Part shown: positions 1 to 7,699 of the stretch, piece by piece | How the letters are laid out: each line of letters opens with the position of its first letter | How positions within the stretch are numbered: position 1 is the stretch's first letter | Source of the DNA: Actinomycetota bacterium | GTDB taxonomy: Bacteria; Actinomycetota; Thermoleophilia; Gaiellales; Gaiellaceae | Reading direction: 5' to 3' | NCBI GenBank assembly: GCA_013821525.1 | Contig: JACDGR010000015.1 | Location: forward strand, 1-21,825 | Length of the DNA: 21,825 nucleotides | The notes under the pieces: model-generated | Told to the model about the DNA's origin: nothing | The model's database searches: none | Seen by the model: only the letters and a program-made list of their open reading frames with translations | Made by a program: the position numbers and the translations under genes

Positions 1-99
1 TGTCTCGAATGGACTTCACTCGCCCAAAACGCTGCCGACGGCAACGGACGGGGCGGGAGGACCGCCGCTCAAACTTCTACGAGAATCCGGACAACCTCC

Positions 100-351
100 T
101 TACGGGTGAGACAGACGGCAAGGACTCACTCGTTGCACTCGAAGCGATGCCTTGGAAGGCAAGCTTGCAGGCGCTGCGTCAAGCGAAAGCACCTTCGGCC
201 ACTTCGTGGGCGCGTGAGCCTCAAAGATCACCGGCGCGAACACCTCAACCGAGTCGGCGGCGGTACTGCCGTCGTTGTTCTTCAACAGATAGGCCTTCGA
301 GGACTTCTTCAGCCGCACCGTCCGCTCGCACGCGTCGTCACAAGTCGAGGC
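100..351 (-). pseudogene. Possible coding remnant, function unknown
   Basis: On the minus strand this stretch stays open and its codons end in G or C in most positions between about 345 and 130, which is how real genes in this window look. The translation contains a basic run (RTVRLKKSSKAYLL) followed by an acidic/polar segment and a hydrophobic segment (VEVFAPVIFEA). No convincing start codon or ribosome binding site is visible. Upstream of about 350 the same frame loses the coding signature and runs under the 5' end of the plus-strand gene at 371. I do not recognise the family. It could be the 3' end of a truncated gene or a decaying one. Confidence is low. Confidence 0.28.
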
Positions 352-370
352 TTTGGCGCGTTCTGTAGGT

Positions 371-1180
371 ATGAACGAGACCAGCGCCCGACGACTATCC
401 AACGCAACGGAAACGAGAAGGCGTCTGACCCCAACTAAGACGCGCGGACGCCACATAGGTGCGAGAAGTGGGGGGCCGTCCGTTCTGCACGCACTCAGAA
501 AGAGATCCGTCACAGCTACGCACGGACGGCGGCGCCGTCAAAAGCCATTCCTTGCCGCTGCGATCCTCGCTGCATACATTGTGTCTGCGGCTCTAGTGAT
601 TCTCGAAAGGAACGATCTTCGATCGCTACTGGAGGGACCCCCAACAAGTGCGCTTGATCCGACCGCCGCCGCCATGGTGCAGCGCTACGACGAGAACCGG
701 ATCGCCTATCGCAACAGCCCGACCACGCGCGATGGTTTCGGGCCACTCCTACCTGAGACGGCGCGCGTTGTAAGGCAACTCGCTTCCGGCCAGCGGGTTT
801 ATGCGATCAAGACCTCCGCTTCGGGTCTATGCGTTCTGGTCTCTGGCGCAGCGATCGCCTGTGGCCTTCCTGCTTCCCAGTCCGATCCAACAACCGCGAA
901 AGAGATGAACGAGACTTCGAGTTCCGGGGCCCTTTCGCCCATTGCCGTTGGGATTACACGGGGTGGTATCAGGGCTGTTTCCTTCGCGGCCGACGGCCAG
1001 GACACGACGGTTGCCGTTGTCGGCAACATTTGGATCTACGAAGGACGCTCAAACGCCAGCAGAAGGGTAACCGCCTACTACGCCGATGGGTCGGTGCGGG
1101 TGGTCGAGCCTTCGTCGATATCGCATGGGCGTTCGAGTGGCGGGCCCCAGACACCAGCTGAAGGGTCAGCAGCCGAATGA
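371..1180 (+). CDS. Single-pass membrane protein with one Cys-pair outer domain
   Basis: About 269 residues, function unknown. A long basic N-terminal segment is followed by one hydrophobic helix (around residues 59-78, FLAAAILAAYIVSAALVIL) and an outer region. That region carries a Cys pair (about C154 and C164, in GLCVLVSG and AIACGL) and then a pattern of GI.AVSF..DGQ....VVGNIWIYEG ending in a DGSVRVVE strand. The same arrangement (Cys pair, a glycine-valine turn, then 'N.F/N.W') recurs three times in the membrane protein at 5114-6922, so this looks like a one-domain version of that sensor-like outer part. No sigma factor is adjacent here. The ATG at 371 was chosen; a TTG at 353 is also in frame and neither has a good ribosome binding site. 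The N-terminal 50 residues have weak codon bias, so the true start may be further in. Confidence 0.6.
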   Translation: MNETSARRLSNATETRRRLTPTKTRGRHIGARSGGPSVLHALRKRSVTATHGRRRRQKPFLAAAILAAYIVSAALVILERNDLRSLLEGPPTSALDPTAAAMVQRYDENRIAYRNSPTTRDGFGPLLPETARVVRQLASGQRVYAIKTSASGLCVLVSGAAIACGLPASQSDPTTAKEMNETSSSGALSPIAVGITRGGIRAVSFAADGQDTTVAVVGNIWIYEGRSNASRRVTAYYADGSVRVVEPSSISHGRSSGGPQTPAEGSAAE

Positions 1181-1326
1181 TCGTTCGGATCGGATTTGCC
1201 GAGGTCTTCTTGTCTGGCGGAGCACTTCGCTTCGCTGCCACTTGGCTCCAGAGGCCCTTCGGTGAGTGGAGCGTTGTTGGCGTCGCTGGAGACCAGCCCG
1301 ATGCAACTCCGGTGCGCTTACCCGAC

Positions 1327-1332
1327 AGGAGG
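1327..1332 (+). promoter_or_regulatory. Shine-Dalgarno AGGAGG deciding a TTG start
   Basis: AGGAGG lies five bases before an in-frame TTG at 1338. This sets the start of the following gene well inside the longest open frame (1266). The resulting product begins just before its membrane helix and has the same length (about 203 residues) as the related C-terminal part of the permease fusion at 10195-10803. Confidence 0.7.
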
Positions 1333-1337
1333 CTCGG

Positions 1338-1949
1338 TTGTCCGCGTTTGGCTTCAAGCTGAAGGCAGGGCTCGCAGTTGCAGGTGTTGTCGTCGTAGGC
1401 CTTGCTGCCTTTGAACTTGGGAAAGCACGGGCGCCCTCCGCGCAAGCAACGGTGCTGCGCACGATTCCCGCTCACCTGACTGATTCATTCGACCTCTCGG
1501 CACAGTTCGGTTCCCCGGCAGCGATCCGCACGCGCGTCCTCAAGGTGCTGTTAGGACGCGGCAGCTGGCGGGTGTATGCACGGATCACAAACGAAAGCGC
1601 CCATCCCATCTTTGTCAGTCAGCCGCCAGGCTCGTTCGCTGGCGCTTACCCGCATCAAGGTATGTCGCTCATTCTCTCGCCAGCACGCCCGAACTCGCAC
1701 GGCGTGGCGGGTCAGGGTCGAGGGTCGAACGAGTTCCAGGTGCTCTCAGCCCGGAGCTTCGCACCGGCGCTTGGGGAGACGATTGGGGCGCACGAAACCT
1801 GGAGCGGATATTTTGCCGGGACGGGGACAGTGCCCTCCGGACGGAAGATCTTCGTCGGGTTCGGGCGCTTCAACGTGGGATCGAGCGTGCTCTCGTTCAG
1901 CACACAGAACGCCGTCACCCTCCGATCAACAGCCAAGCCGCCGGGCTGA
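1338..1949 (+). CDS. Membrane-anchored beta-rich extracytoplasmic protein (paralogue 1)
   Basis: About 203 residues, function unknown. It has a short basic N-terminus, one membrane helix (GLAVAGVVVVGLAAFELGK) and an outer region with alternating strands: IRTRV, WRVYARITNES, a GMSLILSP segment, LSARSFAPAL, HETWSGYFAGTG and KIFVGFGRF. It matches the C-terminal 202 residues of the permease fusion at 10195-10803 nearly end to end, including the anchor (GLAVAG, LGK), WRVYA, QGMSL/EGMSL, the 'AKSF/ARSF' strand and the 'W.G.FAG' strand. The secreted protein at 17445-17990 matches its outer region more weakly. The pattern suggests an immunoglobulin-like or DUF4352-like fold, which is inference. The TTG start is fixed by AGGAGG at 1327-1332. 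It stands alone downstream of another membrane protein, with 157 bp between them. Confidence 0.75.
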   Translation: MSAFGFKLKAGLAVAGVVVVGLAAFELGKARAPSAQATVLRTIPAHLTDSFDLSAQFGSPAAIRTRVLKVLLGRGSWRVYARITNESAHPIFVSQPPGSFAGAYPHQGMSLILSPARPNSHGVAGQGRGSNEFQVLSARSFAPALGETIGAHETWSGYFAGTGTVPSGRKIFVGFGRFNVGSSVLSFSTQNAVTLRSTAKPPG

Positions 1950-2009
1950 GTTCCCGCCTGGCGAGTGACTGAACGCGATCGGCGGCCCGCCGCAGGTGGA
2001 GTGTTCTCC

Positions 2010-2642
2010 CTAGGCGATCCTTGAGATTACGAAGTTTGGCCGAGATGGAGGCGCGAGGATAAACCGCGAGTGACCGAGTGCTATCTCGTCTCCGGGACGC
2101 ACCTCAACCAGATCTGTGATCCGCGATCCGTTGAGGAAGGTTCCGTTGGTTGAGCCAACGTCCTGCAGACTCCACCTCTCCTCCACCCACCGCAGCGTGG
2201 CGTGTCTCGCGGAAACGGTGGGATCGGCGATCACGCAATCACACACACGCGACCGACCCAGGGTGAGTGGCGCTGCGCTCGTCGGAAGCGTTAGACGAAG
2301 CGTGCGGGGTTCTCGCCAGGCAGCGGCAATCTGACAACTCCAGCGCGAGGCCCGCTCGACGCTCGCGATTAACGCACGGGTTATCCACGTCGGTTCCGGA
2401 AGATCGGCTACGAGCCAATCAAGCTCATCGTGTGTTCGCGCCGAGAACGCCAAGTCCAGCCGCCGCATGAAAGTGTCTTGCGAAATCCGTTCCTCCACGC
2501 ACGCATCGCGGAGCCGACGTGCGACACGTTCCTTGTCAGCGGTCGAAGACCGGCGCTGTCTGTGAAGAGCCGTCCCGGAGCCCATAGGAAGCAAGTTTGA
2601 CAGCCCGCTCCTCCCGAGTCCATGGTTCCCATTTGCAGCCAA
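2010..2642 (-). CDS. DUF1707-like plus FHA-domain protein
   Basis: About 210 residues, probably cytoplasmic. Residues about 36-82 (DKERVARRLRDACVEERIS through LDWLVADLP) resemble the short helical DUF1707/SHOCT-like module common at the N-terminus of actinobacterial membrane or signalling proteins. The C-terminal 80 residues form a forkhead-associated domain with the expected signature: LTLGRS, VSARHA and GSTNGTFLNG, ending in a GDEIALGHSRF strand. FHA domains bind phosphothreonine peptides, usually products of Ser/Thr kinases such as PknB. No kinase is in the window. The start is uncertain: TTG at 2642 gives the full length, ATG at 2585 would remove 19 poorly conserved residues, and neither has a clear ribosome binding site. 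It is the last of a run of minus-strand genes, separated from the next by about 220 bp. Confidence 0.85.
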   Translation of the reverse strand: MAANGNHGLGRSGLSNLLPMGSGTALHRQRRSSTADKERVARRLRDACVEERISQDTFMRRLDLAFSARTHDELDWLVADLPEPTWITRALIASVERASRWSCQIAAAWREPRTLRLTLPTSAAPLTLGRSRVCDCVIADPTVSARHATLRWVEERWSLQDVGSTNGTFLNGSRITDLVEVRPGDEIALGHSRFILAPPSRPNFVISRIA

Positions 2643-2863
2643 TCTTGGTCGCGGTGGCTCGATCTGCCCAGGATGTATCCATCACGACCGCCTAGGCGCT
2701 TCCCGACTGCTGCTAGCCCTCGACGAAGAGAACGAGGAAAAACCTCGGGCGGTCTGCGAGGAATGAGCGAGTGAGTTCGTATTGCTCGGCGCTTCGCACT
2801 CGATTTCGGCGATGCCGTCGTCGGAAAGGGGCACTCCCGAAGACTTGCAGGTCGTCTGTGCCT

Positions 2864-3334
2864 TCAGTGAAAACGGATTGCGGAAACGACCCGCTGCGCG
2901 ATGCGCAGCTCGGCAGCAGATGGGTGGGGACTTCGGATGTCCACAGAAATCATCACGTTGCTGCCATGCATCCTTCCTTCGATTCGATACTCAGGCGTAT
3001 CAGTCGTCCCTTCCAGCATCACCGCCGGTCGATGCGGAAGCACCAAGCGGAGAGGGGGGAAGCGCACATGCTGAGTCGGGAAACTCACCTCGACAATTGT
3101 TCCGCCCTTCGGCATGTGATCCGCTGGCCCGTTGCTGTTGCGGCCCGGCACATACGCCCAACTCGTCGCGACAGCACCAAGGCTCCAGTAGCTGTGCCAG
3201 CTCGGTGGGAGCGTCTGGAACGACACTGTTGGAGTTGCCGCTCCAGTCGCAGAATCGTCAGCTGACGCCGCTAACGCTAGCGAGCAAGCAAGAAGGGAAA
3301 GCAGCGAACACCAGCTAAGCGTTCGGCGAATCAT
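2864..3334 (-). CDS. Secreted protein of unknown function
   Basis: About 156 residues. The ATG at 3334 is followed by a clear signal peptide (MIRRTLSWCSLLSLLACSLA, ending near AASA). The longer open frame reaching 3766 is rejected because it overlaps the well-supported lipoprotein gene at 3396-3908 in another frame. The mature region has the pattern WHSYWSLGAVATSWAY..., a PADHMPKGGTIVEVSF strand, PPLRLVLP, and a PEYRIEGRMHGSNVMISVDI segment ending in a helix (AELRIAQRVVSAI). I have seen this pattern in uncharacterised exported proteins of Thermoleophilia; no function is known to me. A Cys at the end of LLAC could be a weak lipobox, though signal peptidase I cleavage after AASA is equally possible. 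A TATCTG hexamer lies six bases before the ATG, fitting leaderless expression. Confidence 0.65.
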   Translation of the reverse strand: MIRRTLSWCSLLSLLACSLALAASADDSATGAATPTVSFQTLPPSWHSYWSLGAVATSWAYVPGRNSNGPADHMPKGGTIVEVSFPTQHVRFPPLRLVLPHRPAVMLEGTTDTPEYRIEGRMHGSNVMISVDIRSPHPSAAELRIAQRVVSAIRFH

Positions 3335-3395
3335 CCAAATCAGATACGCCCCGCGCGGCTCCGTAAGTCCGCTTACGTGCAGAAACAGCAACCCG

Positions 3396-3908
3396 TCAGT
3401 CTGTCGCCGAGAAGACAACCCGCCCAGAAACGCGCCCGCTGCTGATCGTGACCCGCCAGCACCCCGCACTTGGAACATTGACGTAGCTCGGATAGTCACC
3501 GAAGCCCTCATAGTGATCAGCGAAACTGCCGGGCGCGTCGAGTCGCTGACCCTCGATCCGAAGCGTTCGGGTGTAACCCGTAGTGCGAGTGATCCATAGA
3601 ACCTTCGGGTTGATATCGCGCTTCTTGGCCGTCGTGAATATTCGCGCGCCGACGAGGTGCTGCTTAGCCCAGGGAACGCCCCCATAGAAGAAGAGGTGCG
3701 CCTTGAACGTCCCTGAGGACGTTGCGACCCATGGCACCTTCGCAAGTCCGCTTTCAACACCCGCATAGGCCGTGTAATGAACGTGGCTCATCGGGCAAGC
3801 GACGCTCTCGCCATTCGCTGCTGAGCCCGAGCCCGAACTCGCAGAGACACCGATGAACAGGCCGCATCCTGCGAGCAGCAGAGTGGCAAGGCGAGCACCC
3901 CAAACCAT
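3396..3908 (-). CDS. Putative lipoprotein, unknown function
   Basis: About 170 residues. The signal peptide ends in a good lipobox (LLLAGC, Cys15), so the protein is probably lipid-anchored on the outer face of the membrane. The mature region has a PWV..SSG.FKAHLFFYG segment, KVLWITRTTGY, TLRIEGQRLDAPGSF and a C-terminal YPSYVNVPSAGCWRVTI...GRVVF segment. This 'PSAGCW' ending occurs in many uncharacterised actinobacterial exported proteins and suggests a small beta-sandwich. ATG at 3908 is preceded by a good -10 box (TATCAT) only six bases upstream and no Shine-Dalgarno sequence, so the mRNA is probably leaderless. It lies about 60 bp upstream of the 2864-3334 gene on the same strand. Confidence 0.72.
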   Translation of the reverse strand: MVWGARLATLLLAGCGLFIGVSASSGSGSAANGESVACPMSHVHYTAYAGVESGLAKVPWVATSSGTFKAHLFFYGGVPWAKQHLVGARIFTTAKKRDINPKVLWITRTTGYTRTLRIEGQRLDAPGSFADHYEGFGDYPSYVNVPSAGCWRVTISSGRVSGRVVFSATD

Positions 3909-3914
3909 CTACCG

Positions 3915-3920
3915 ATGATA
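3915..3920 (-). promoter_or_regulatory. -10 box TATCAT of a likely leaderless gene
   Basis: Read on the minus strand, TATCAT is followed by six bases and then the ATG of the lipoprotein gene (3908). This places the expected transcription start at or next to the A of the start codon. No convincing -35 hexamer was found. Confidence 0.5.
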
Positions 3921-3985
3921 ACTCGCCGGACGCGGCTAAATAATGGCCGAGACCAGAAAGGTCGAGCACGGGGACGTAGTAGTGG

Positions 3986-4381
3986 TCAGCGAAAGTGGGT
4001 GAGTCGCCAGAGGGGTGTGCCCGGCATGACCTGCCAGCCACGCCGCATATAGATCGCCCAGCTGAAGGTTGGGCCCTCGACGCGGATCGCGACTGACGGG
4101 CTGATCCCAGGAAGTGAATAGACGGCGACCTTGCGAGGGCGCCAAGTCGGGAATGCCACGCAGGTAAAGCTCAGTCGCTTGGTGCGCGCGATGACTCTCC
4201 CGACGACCACGTGCTTCGGTATCGGTGTGGATGAGTTCGTTGGTGCTCGCACTGTGCGGGTGAGGTCATAAGCGTGCTGCGCCCAGCTCAGCGTTGGCGG
4301 ACATGCAGCTAGCGCTTGGGAGGCTCCACCCCATCCGGCAACGAGGACTGCGGCCAGGCCTAGGAGCGCCAGTCTTTGCAT
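3986..4381 (-). CDS. Small secreted protein, unknown function
   Basis: About 131 residues. The ATG at 4381 starts a typical signal peptide (MQRLALLGLAAVLVAGWGGA, cleavage predicted after QALA). The mature protein has two cysteines (the first immediately after cleavage, the second in LSFTCVAF) that could form a disulfide. It also has strands HVVVGRVIA, KVAVYSLPGISPSVAIRVEG and a C-terminal TPLWRLTHFR. I do not recognise the family. It is divergent from the sigma-factor operon at 4644 across about 260 bp and is the first of three exported-protein genes on the minus strand. No ribosome binding site is evident. Confidence 0.62.
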   Translation of the reverse strand: MQRLALLGLAAVLVAGWGGASQALAACPPTLSWAQHAYDLTRTVRAPTNSSTPIPKHVVVGRVIARTKRLSFTCVAFPTWRPRKVAVYSLPGISPSVAIRVEGPTFSWAIYMRRGWQVMPGTPLWRLTHFR

Positions 4382-4614
4382 AGACGCTACGACGCTTACT
4401 CGCCAAGAGGGTTAGCCGGGCGAAACCTTGAAGAAGATCGTTAGAGGACTCCAACAACCAAGGACGAGACTCATCTCTCGATAGCTGCAGAGTTTGGAAA
4501 TGACAACAGGATCGGCCGCTCGCCCTCACAACGCAAGAACGTTGATCTGAGCGCTGACACCAAGCAACTTCGGCGGCGACACGGATTCCTCTAAACAAGA
4601 TCCGCCCTTTGCGA

Positions 4615-4623
4615 CTCTTAGGG
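4615..4623 (+). promoter_or_regulatory. CTCTTAGGG promoter-like motif
   Basis: The nine bases CTCTTAGGG occur just before this sigma-factor gene and again at 7126-7134 before the second one. TTAGGG/TAGGGG resembles an actinobacterial -10 box. If so, transcription would begin around 4626-4630, supporting GTG 4644 rather than ATG 4626 as the start codon. Confidence 0.4.
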
Positions 4624-4631
4624 GTATGAGG

Positions 4632-4637
4632 AAGGAG
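4632..4637 (+). promoter_or_regulatory. Shine-Dalgarno AAGGAG deciding a GTG start
   Basis: AAGGAG lies six bases before GTG at 4644, an ideal spacing. The upstream in-frame ATG at 4626 has no comparable site and sits against the putative -10 motif. Confidence 0.6.
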
Positions 4638-4643
4638 CCGGTG

Positions 4644-5117
4644 GTGAGCACAGATGCTCTGGAGCAGATTTATCGGCAGCAGTTTCCTGCCTTTCTGCGC
4701 GTCGCTACCGCGATCAGCGGTGACACGGAGGGCGGGAAGGATGCCGTTCAGGCCGCGTTCGTTTCAGCAGTCCGGAACATCCGCTCCTTTCGCGGGGAAG
4801 GAACGATCGAAGCGTGGGTCTGGGCGATCGTCTTACGAGAGGCGCGCAAAGTGCGCGCCTCTCATGATGTCCCGCTAGAGGAAGTTTCCGAACTCGGCCA
4901 CACAAATGGGGCCGTAGGCGACGGACCCGAAGGCGTTCGAAGCCTGCTTGCTGCTCTGCCGCCTCGCCAGCGCGAAGCGGTCTTTCTTCGCTACTTCGCG
5001 GATCTTGACTATCGAAGTATCGCGCGCGTGCTCGGCGTCGAGCCCGGAACAGTCTCGGCAACGCTGAGTGCGGCGCATCAGACAATGCGCAAGCGACTGG
5101 AGGCGACAGCGCGATGA
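4644..5117 (+). CDS. ECF (sigma-70 family) RNA polymerase sigma factor 1
   Basis: About 157 residues, the normal size for a group IV sigma factor. Region 2 is visible as DAVQAAFVSAVRNIRSF followed by FRGEGTIEAWVWAIVLREARK. Region 4 is LLAALPPRQREAVFLRYF followed by a helix-turn-helix (YRSIARVLGVEPGTVSATLS). It should direct RNA polymerase to a small regulon including its own operon. Its stop overlaps the ATG of the membrane protein at 5114 by four bases (ATGA), so the two are translationally coupled and the partner is the likely regulator. It is clearly paralogous to the sigma factor at 10945, sharing the FRGEG..EAW.W and FLRY.ADLDY blocks, although the partner proteins differ. Confidence 0.9.
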   Translation: MSTDALEQIYRQQFPAFLRVATAISGDTEGGKDAVQAAFVSAVRNIRSFRGEGTIEAWVWAIVLREARKVRASHDVPLEEVSELGHTNGAVGDGPEGVRSLLAALPPRQREAVFLRYFADLDYRSIARVLGVEPGTVSATLSAAHQTMRKRLEATAR

Positions 5118-6922
5118 TCGACAGCGAGTTCGTGATCAAGGCAGCGCTGGAGCAGCTCTACCCGGTGAGCGGCGAGCCTGACTGGGAAGCCATCATGGCG
5201 GCTAGCGGATCTTTGCCCCAGCCCCGCAGGCGCAAATGGGAATTCGCGCTCGCCCTAGTCGCTACCGCGATTGTTGCTGTCGCGCTGACGACTCCGCTTG
5301 GCGCGGCGATTGCGCGGGGACTGGGCGGATTCTCGACATGGATCAGCGGCGAGCCAGGCAAACCCGCGCCGAGCGCTGATCAGCGTCAGTTCGACCAGGC
5401 CAATCAGCGCTCGTGGATTGGTTTCCCAACCGGGACGGATCTGCGGGAGTTGCTCACGACCCGCGCCGCTGGAACAACGGTCACGCTCTATGGCTTCCGC
5501 AGCGGCAACACGACGTTTTGCTTAAAGCTCAAGATCTCCGGAGCGGCTGGAAGTGTTCGCTGCGCGCCGGTAGCCGACCTAAAGCGCTCGGACGCACCAG
5601 CACGCGTTCTTATCGCCGATCAGCCAGTGGGCAAGGGCACCAAAACAGCTTGGTATGGCATCTGGCGTCTGCATTCCTCCCACCTTCAGATCACGGCGGG
5701 GATCGCTGCCGACTTGGTGCGTCAAATCGTCCTTCAGGATGATCAGGGTCGCCACAAGGTTCCGGTGCGTTCAAACGCATTCGTCTATGTCGCGGTTGAT
5801 CCGGAAGTTGGCCAGAGGGTGAGCAGTGTCACCGCCATTACAGCGAGAGGCCGCGTGAGTATCCCGTTCGTCTCAAAGCTCTTTGGCACCGGTGGCGGCG
5901 CCTCAGCTGCGTCGCCGCCTGCGGTAGCTGTAACTGCGCCGCTGAGGGACGGACATATCAGCTGGTTGGAACGACATGATCCCCGCGGCGAGCGCCTTGG
6001 TGTTCTGCCTGCGCGGATCCGCAAAGGGCTACTTGGTTACCACGGACTTGGGCCAAGGTCGCAAGTGCTCTTCGGCCGTGTGCTGAGCCCTGATCCGTCC
6101 CGTCCTCTGCGAATTGTTGTGACGCTGAACGCACACCACCACGGTGGCCCTGCCGCCGGGATCTGTGTTTATGGCGCCACCGCCGGTGGTGGCGGAGGAG
6201 GCTGTGCCCCCTATCCGGACACGTTCGCCCACTCGCCGTTTGACTTCACGACCTCCGGCGGCGGGTCGGCAACCTTCGTCGAAGTGACGGGCGTTGCTGC
6301 CGATGGTGTCGCGCGGATCAGTGCGATCCTTGCGAACCGCCAATCCCTGCCAATTCCGCTACGGGATAACGCGTTTGTGGGTGAGATCCCAACGGCACGG
6401 CTTCCCGCCCGCCTTGTCGCCTACAACGCCAAAGGTCAGGTTGTTGGCACAAGCGATTCGGTTGATGGCTTCGCCCCCGGCGGCCCTTCTCAGACCCGTG
6501 GAAAGGCAGAGCAGCTGATGGCGGTCAAGGGCGCGCATGGGGCTCATGCGGAGCTTCTCGTCGGCCGCGCAACCGGCAGTGGTGAATGCGCCTACTTCAA
6601 GACCTACTTCAGCAAACGAGCTGCGGGTGTCATGGTCTCCTGCCGCGCGGCAAGCTGGCACGGCTCGCCGCTTCAGTTCGGCACCGAGACGGACTTCTTC
6701 CTTGGTCGCGCTAGGCCAGACATAAAGCGCGTTCGCATCGATTACCTGGGGGGCGGGTCGAGCACCTTCACTTTGGTGCGCGGCTACCTGCTTGCCAGGA
6801 TCCCCGACGCCCATCTAACTCGCGCTTCGCCTCCGACCCGCTTCATCGGATTGAACGCAGAAGGAAAGGTCGTCGCTAACCAAGCGATCCCCGCACCACC
6901 GCCGGTGCCGAGGCGGCGGTAA
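5114..6922 (+). CDS. Sigma-linked membrane protein with triplicated Cys-pair outer domain
   Basis: 602 residues. A short cytoplasmic N-terminus (1-41) precedes one membrane helix (about 43-65) and a long outer region. That region contains three similar units, each with a Cys pair and a later strand pattern: about 108-255 (C136/C150), 315-445 (C351/C364) and 465-592 (C492/C510). Each ends in 'N.F' or 'G.L' followed by a 'A.(N/T)A.G.V' strand. The position after an ECF sigma gene with a four-base overlap and the single-pass topology fit an anti-sigma factor or sensor. However, the cytoplasmic part has no HxxxCxxC zinc anti-sigma motif, so sigma binding would have to use a different fold. The middle unit has His-, Gly- and Cys-rich loops (HHHGG, a Gly run before C364). 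Function is inferred from context only. Confidence 0.8.
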   Translation: MIDSEFVIKAALEQLYPVSGEPDWEAIMAASGSLPQPRRRKWEFALALVATAIVAVALTTPLGAAIARGLGGFSTWISGEPGKPAPSADQRQFDQANQRSWIGFPTGTDLRELLTTRAAGTTVTLYGFRSGNTTFCLKLKISGAAGSVRCAPVADLKRSDAPARVLIADQPVGKGTKTAWYGIWRLHSSHLQITAGIAADLVRQIVLQDDQGRHKVPVRSNAFVYVAVDPEVGQRVSSVTAITARGRVSIPFVSKLFGTGGGASAASPPAVAVTAPLRDGHISWLERHDPRGERLGVLPARIRKGLLGYHGLGPRSQVLFGRVLSPDPSRPLRIVVTLNAHHHGGPAAGICVYGATAGGGGGGCAPYPDTFAHSPFDFTTSGGGSATFVEVTGVAADGVARISAILANRQSLPIPLRDNAFVGEIPTARLPARLVAYNAKGQVVGTSDSVDGFAPGGPSQTRGKAEQLMAVKGAHGAHAELLVGRATGSGECAYFKTYFSKRAAGVMVSCRAASWHGSPLQFGTETDFFLGRARPDIKRVRIDYLGGGSSTFTLVRGYLLARIPDAHLTRASPPTRFIGLNAEGKVVANQAIPAPPPVPRRR

Positions 6923-7125
6923 GGGCAACTCGGTATGAGCGCATGCGGATCGAACCGCGCGTTGCTGATTCCATCCGGCCCGTGCGCGGTATCCGAACCA
7001 GACGAGCACCAAGGCTTTCCCGTCTGACGCTCGGCCCCGCCAGTAGAGCGCTTCGCGAGTCTGATCTCGCACCTTGGGACGGCCCGCCGCCGGAGCCTCG
7101 TCACAGATGTCATCGCTCGTTCGTT

Positions 7126-7134
7126 CTCTTAGGG
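7126..7134 (+). promoter_or_regulatory. CTCTTAGGG promoter-like motif
   Basis: Exact repeat of the nine bases found before the first sigma gene (4615-4623). The following T makes TAGGGT, a plausible -10 box 9 bases before the ATG at 7145. A GAGGG sequence four bases before that ATG may act as the ribosome binding site. Confidence 0.4.
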
Positions 7135-7144
7135 TGAGGGTGAG

Positions 7145-7699
7145 ATGCTGAGCGACGCGCAGGCACTGGAGGCTCTTCGCAGCGACCCCGATGCGATCTG
7201 CGCCCTCTACGACCGCTACCTCCCCGACCTAGTGCGGTTCCTGCAGAGGACTGGTGCTACGCAAGAGGCGGCGTGGGATGTTGCCCAAGAGACTTTCGCT
7301 CGCCTCCTCATGCGCGGCTATCGCGGCAAACTTGCGGACGGAGAATCGGCATGGCCGTGGCTCGCTGTAACGAGCAGGAATCTTCTGCGCGACTGGCAGC
7401 GGCGCGGACGGGCGGACGAGCGCGCACGCCAGAAGCTTGGTCTCTCGGCGGTAGGGTGCGATGGCGAGCTAGACGATGCGCTGTTGCGGCTCGACGCTTC
7501 ACGCCAGCGCAACGACATCGCCGAGGCTCTCGGATCCCTTCCCTCAGACCAGCACGACGCGGTGGTCGGTCACGTGATCGCTGAAACGGACTACGCGGCG
7601 CTTGCCGCGGATGCGCGGGAATCCGAGCAGACAATGCGCAGTCGTGTTTCCCGCGGCCTACGCTCGATGCGCCTTCGGATCGAGGAAGGAACCGCGTGA
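7145..7699 (+). CDS. ECF (sigma-70 family) RNA polymerase sigma factor 2
   Basis: 184 residues. Region 2 is recognisable from ICALYDRYLPDLVRFLQRTG through AWDVAQETFARLLMRGYRG and the WPWLAVTSRNLLRDWQRRG segment that contacts the -10 element. Region 4 is IAEALGSLPSDQHDAVVGHV followed by a helix-turn-helix (YAALAADARESEQTMRSRVSRG). It is more divergent from the other two sigma factors than they are from each other, lacking the FRGEG block. The next gene starts at GTG 7696, overlapping the stop by four bases. A 222-bp gap upstream holds the CTCTTAGGG motif and otherwise nothing I can assign. Confidence 0.9.
   Translation: MLSDAQALEALRSDPDAICALYDRYLPDLVRFLQRTGATQEAAWDVAQETFARLLMRGYRGKLADGESAWPWLAVTSRNLLRDWQRRGRADERARQKLGLSAVGCDGELDDALLRLDASRQRNDIAEALGSLPSDQHDAVVGHVIAETDYAALAADARESEQTMRSRVSRGLRSMRLRIEEGTA

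Noticed and set aside
2733..2747. CGAGG-AAAAA-CCTCG hairpin in the gap downstream of the 2864-3334 gene, considered as a terminator.
   Set aside because: Only five base pairs with the T-run in the loop rather than after the stem on the transcribed strand; too weak to annotate.
3335..3766. Extension of the minus-strand secreted protein gene to 3766 (300 residues).
   Set aside because: The extra part overlaps a lipoprotein gene in another frame, is Ser/Arg-rich and lacks coding bias; a signal peptide begins at 3334.
6945..7100. A GTTCGATCC-like string on the minus strand suggesting a tRNA T-arm in the gap between operons.
   Set aside because: The bases on either side do not form a five-pair T-stem, and no acceptor, D- or anticodon arm could be drawn.
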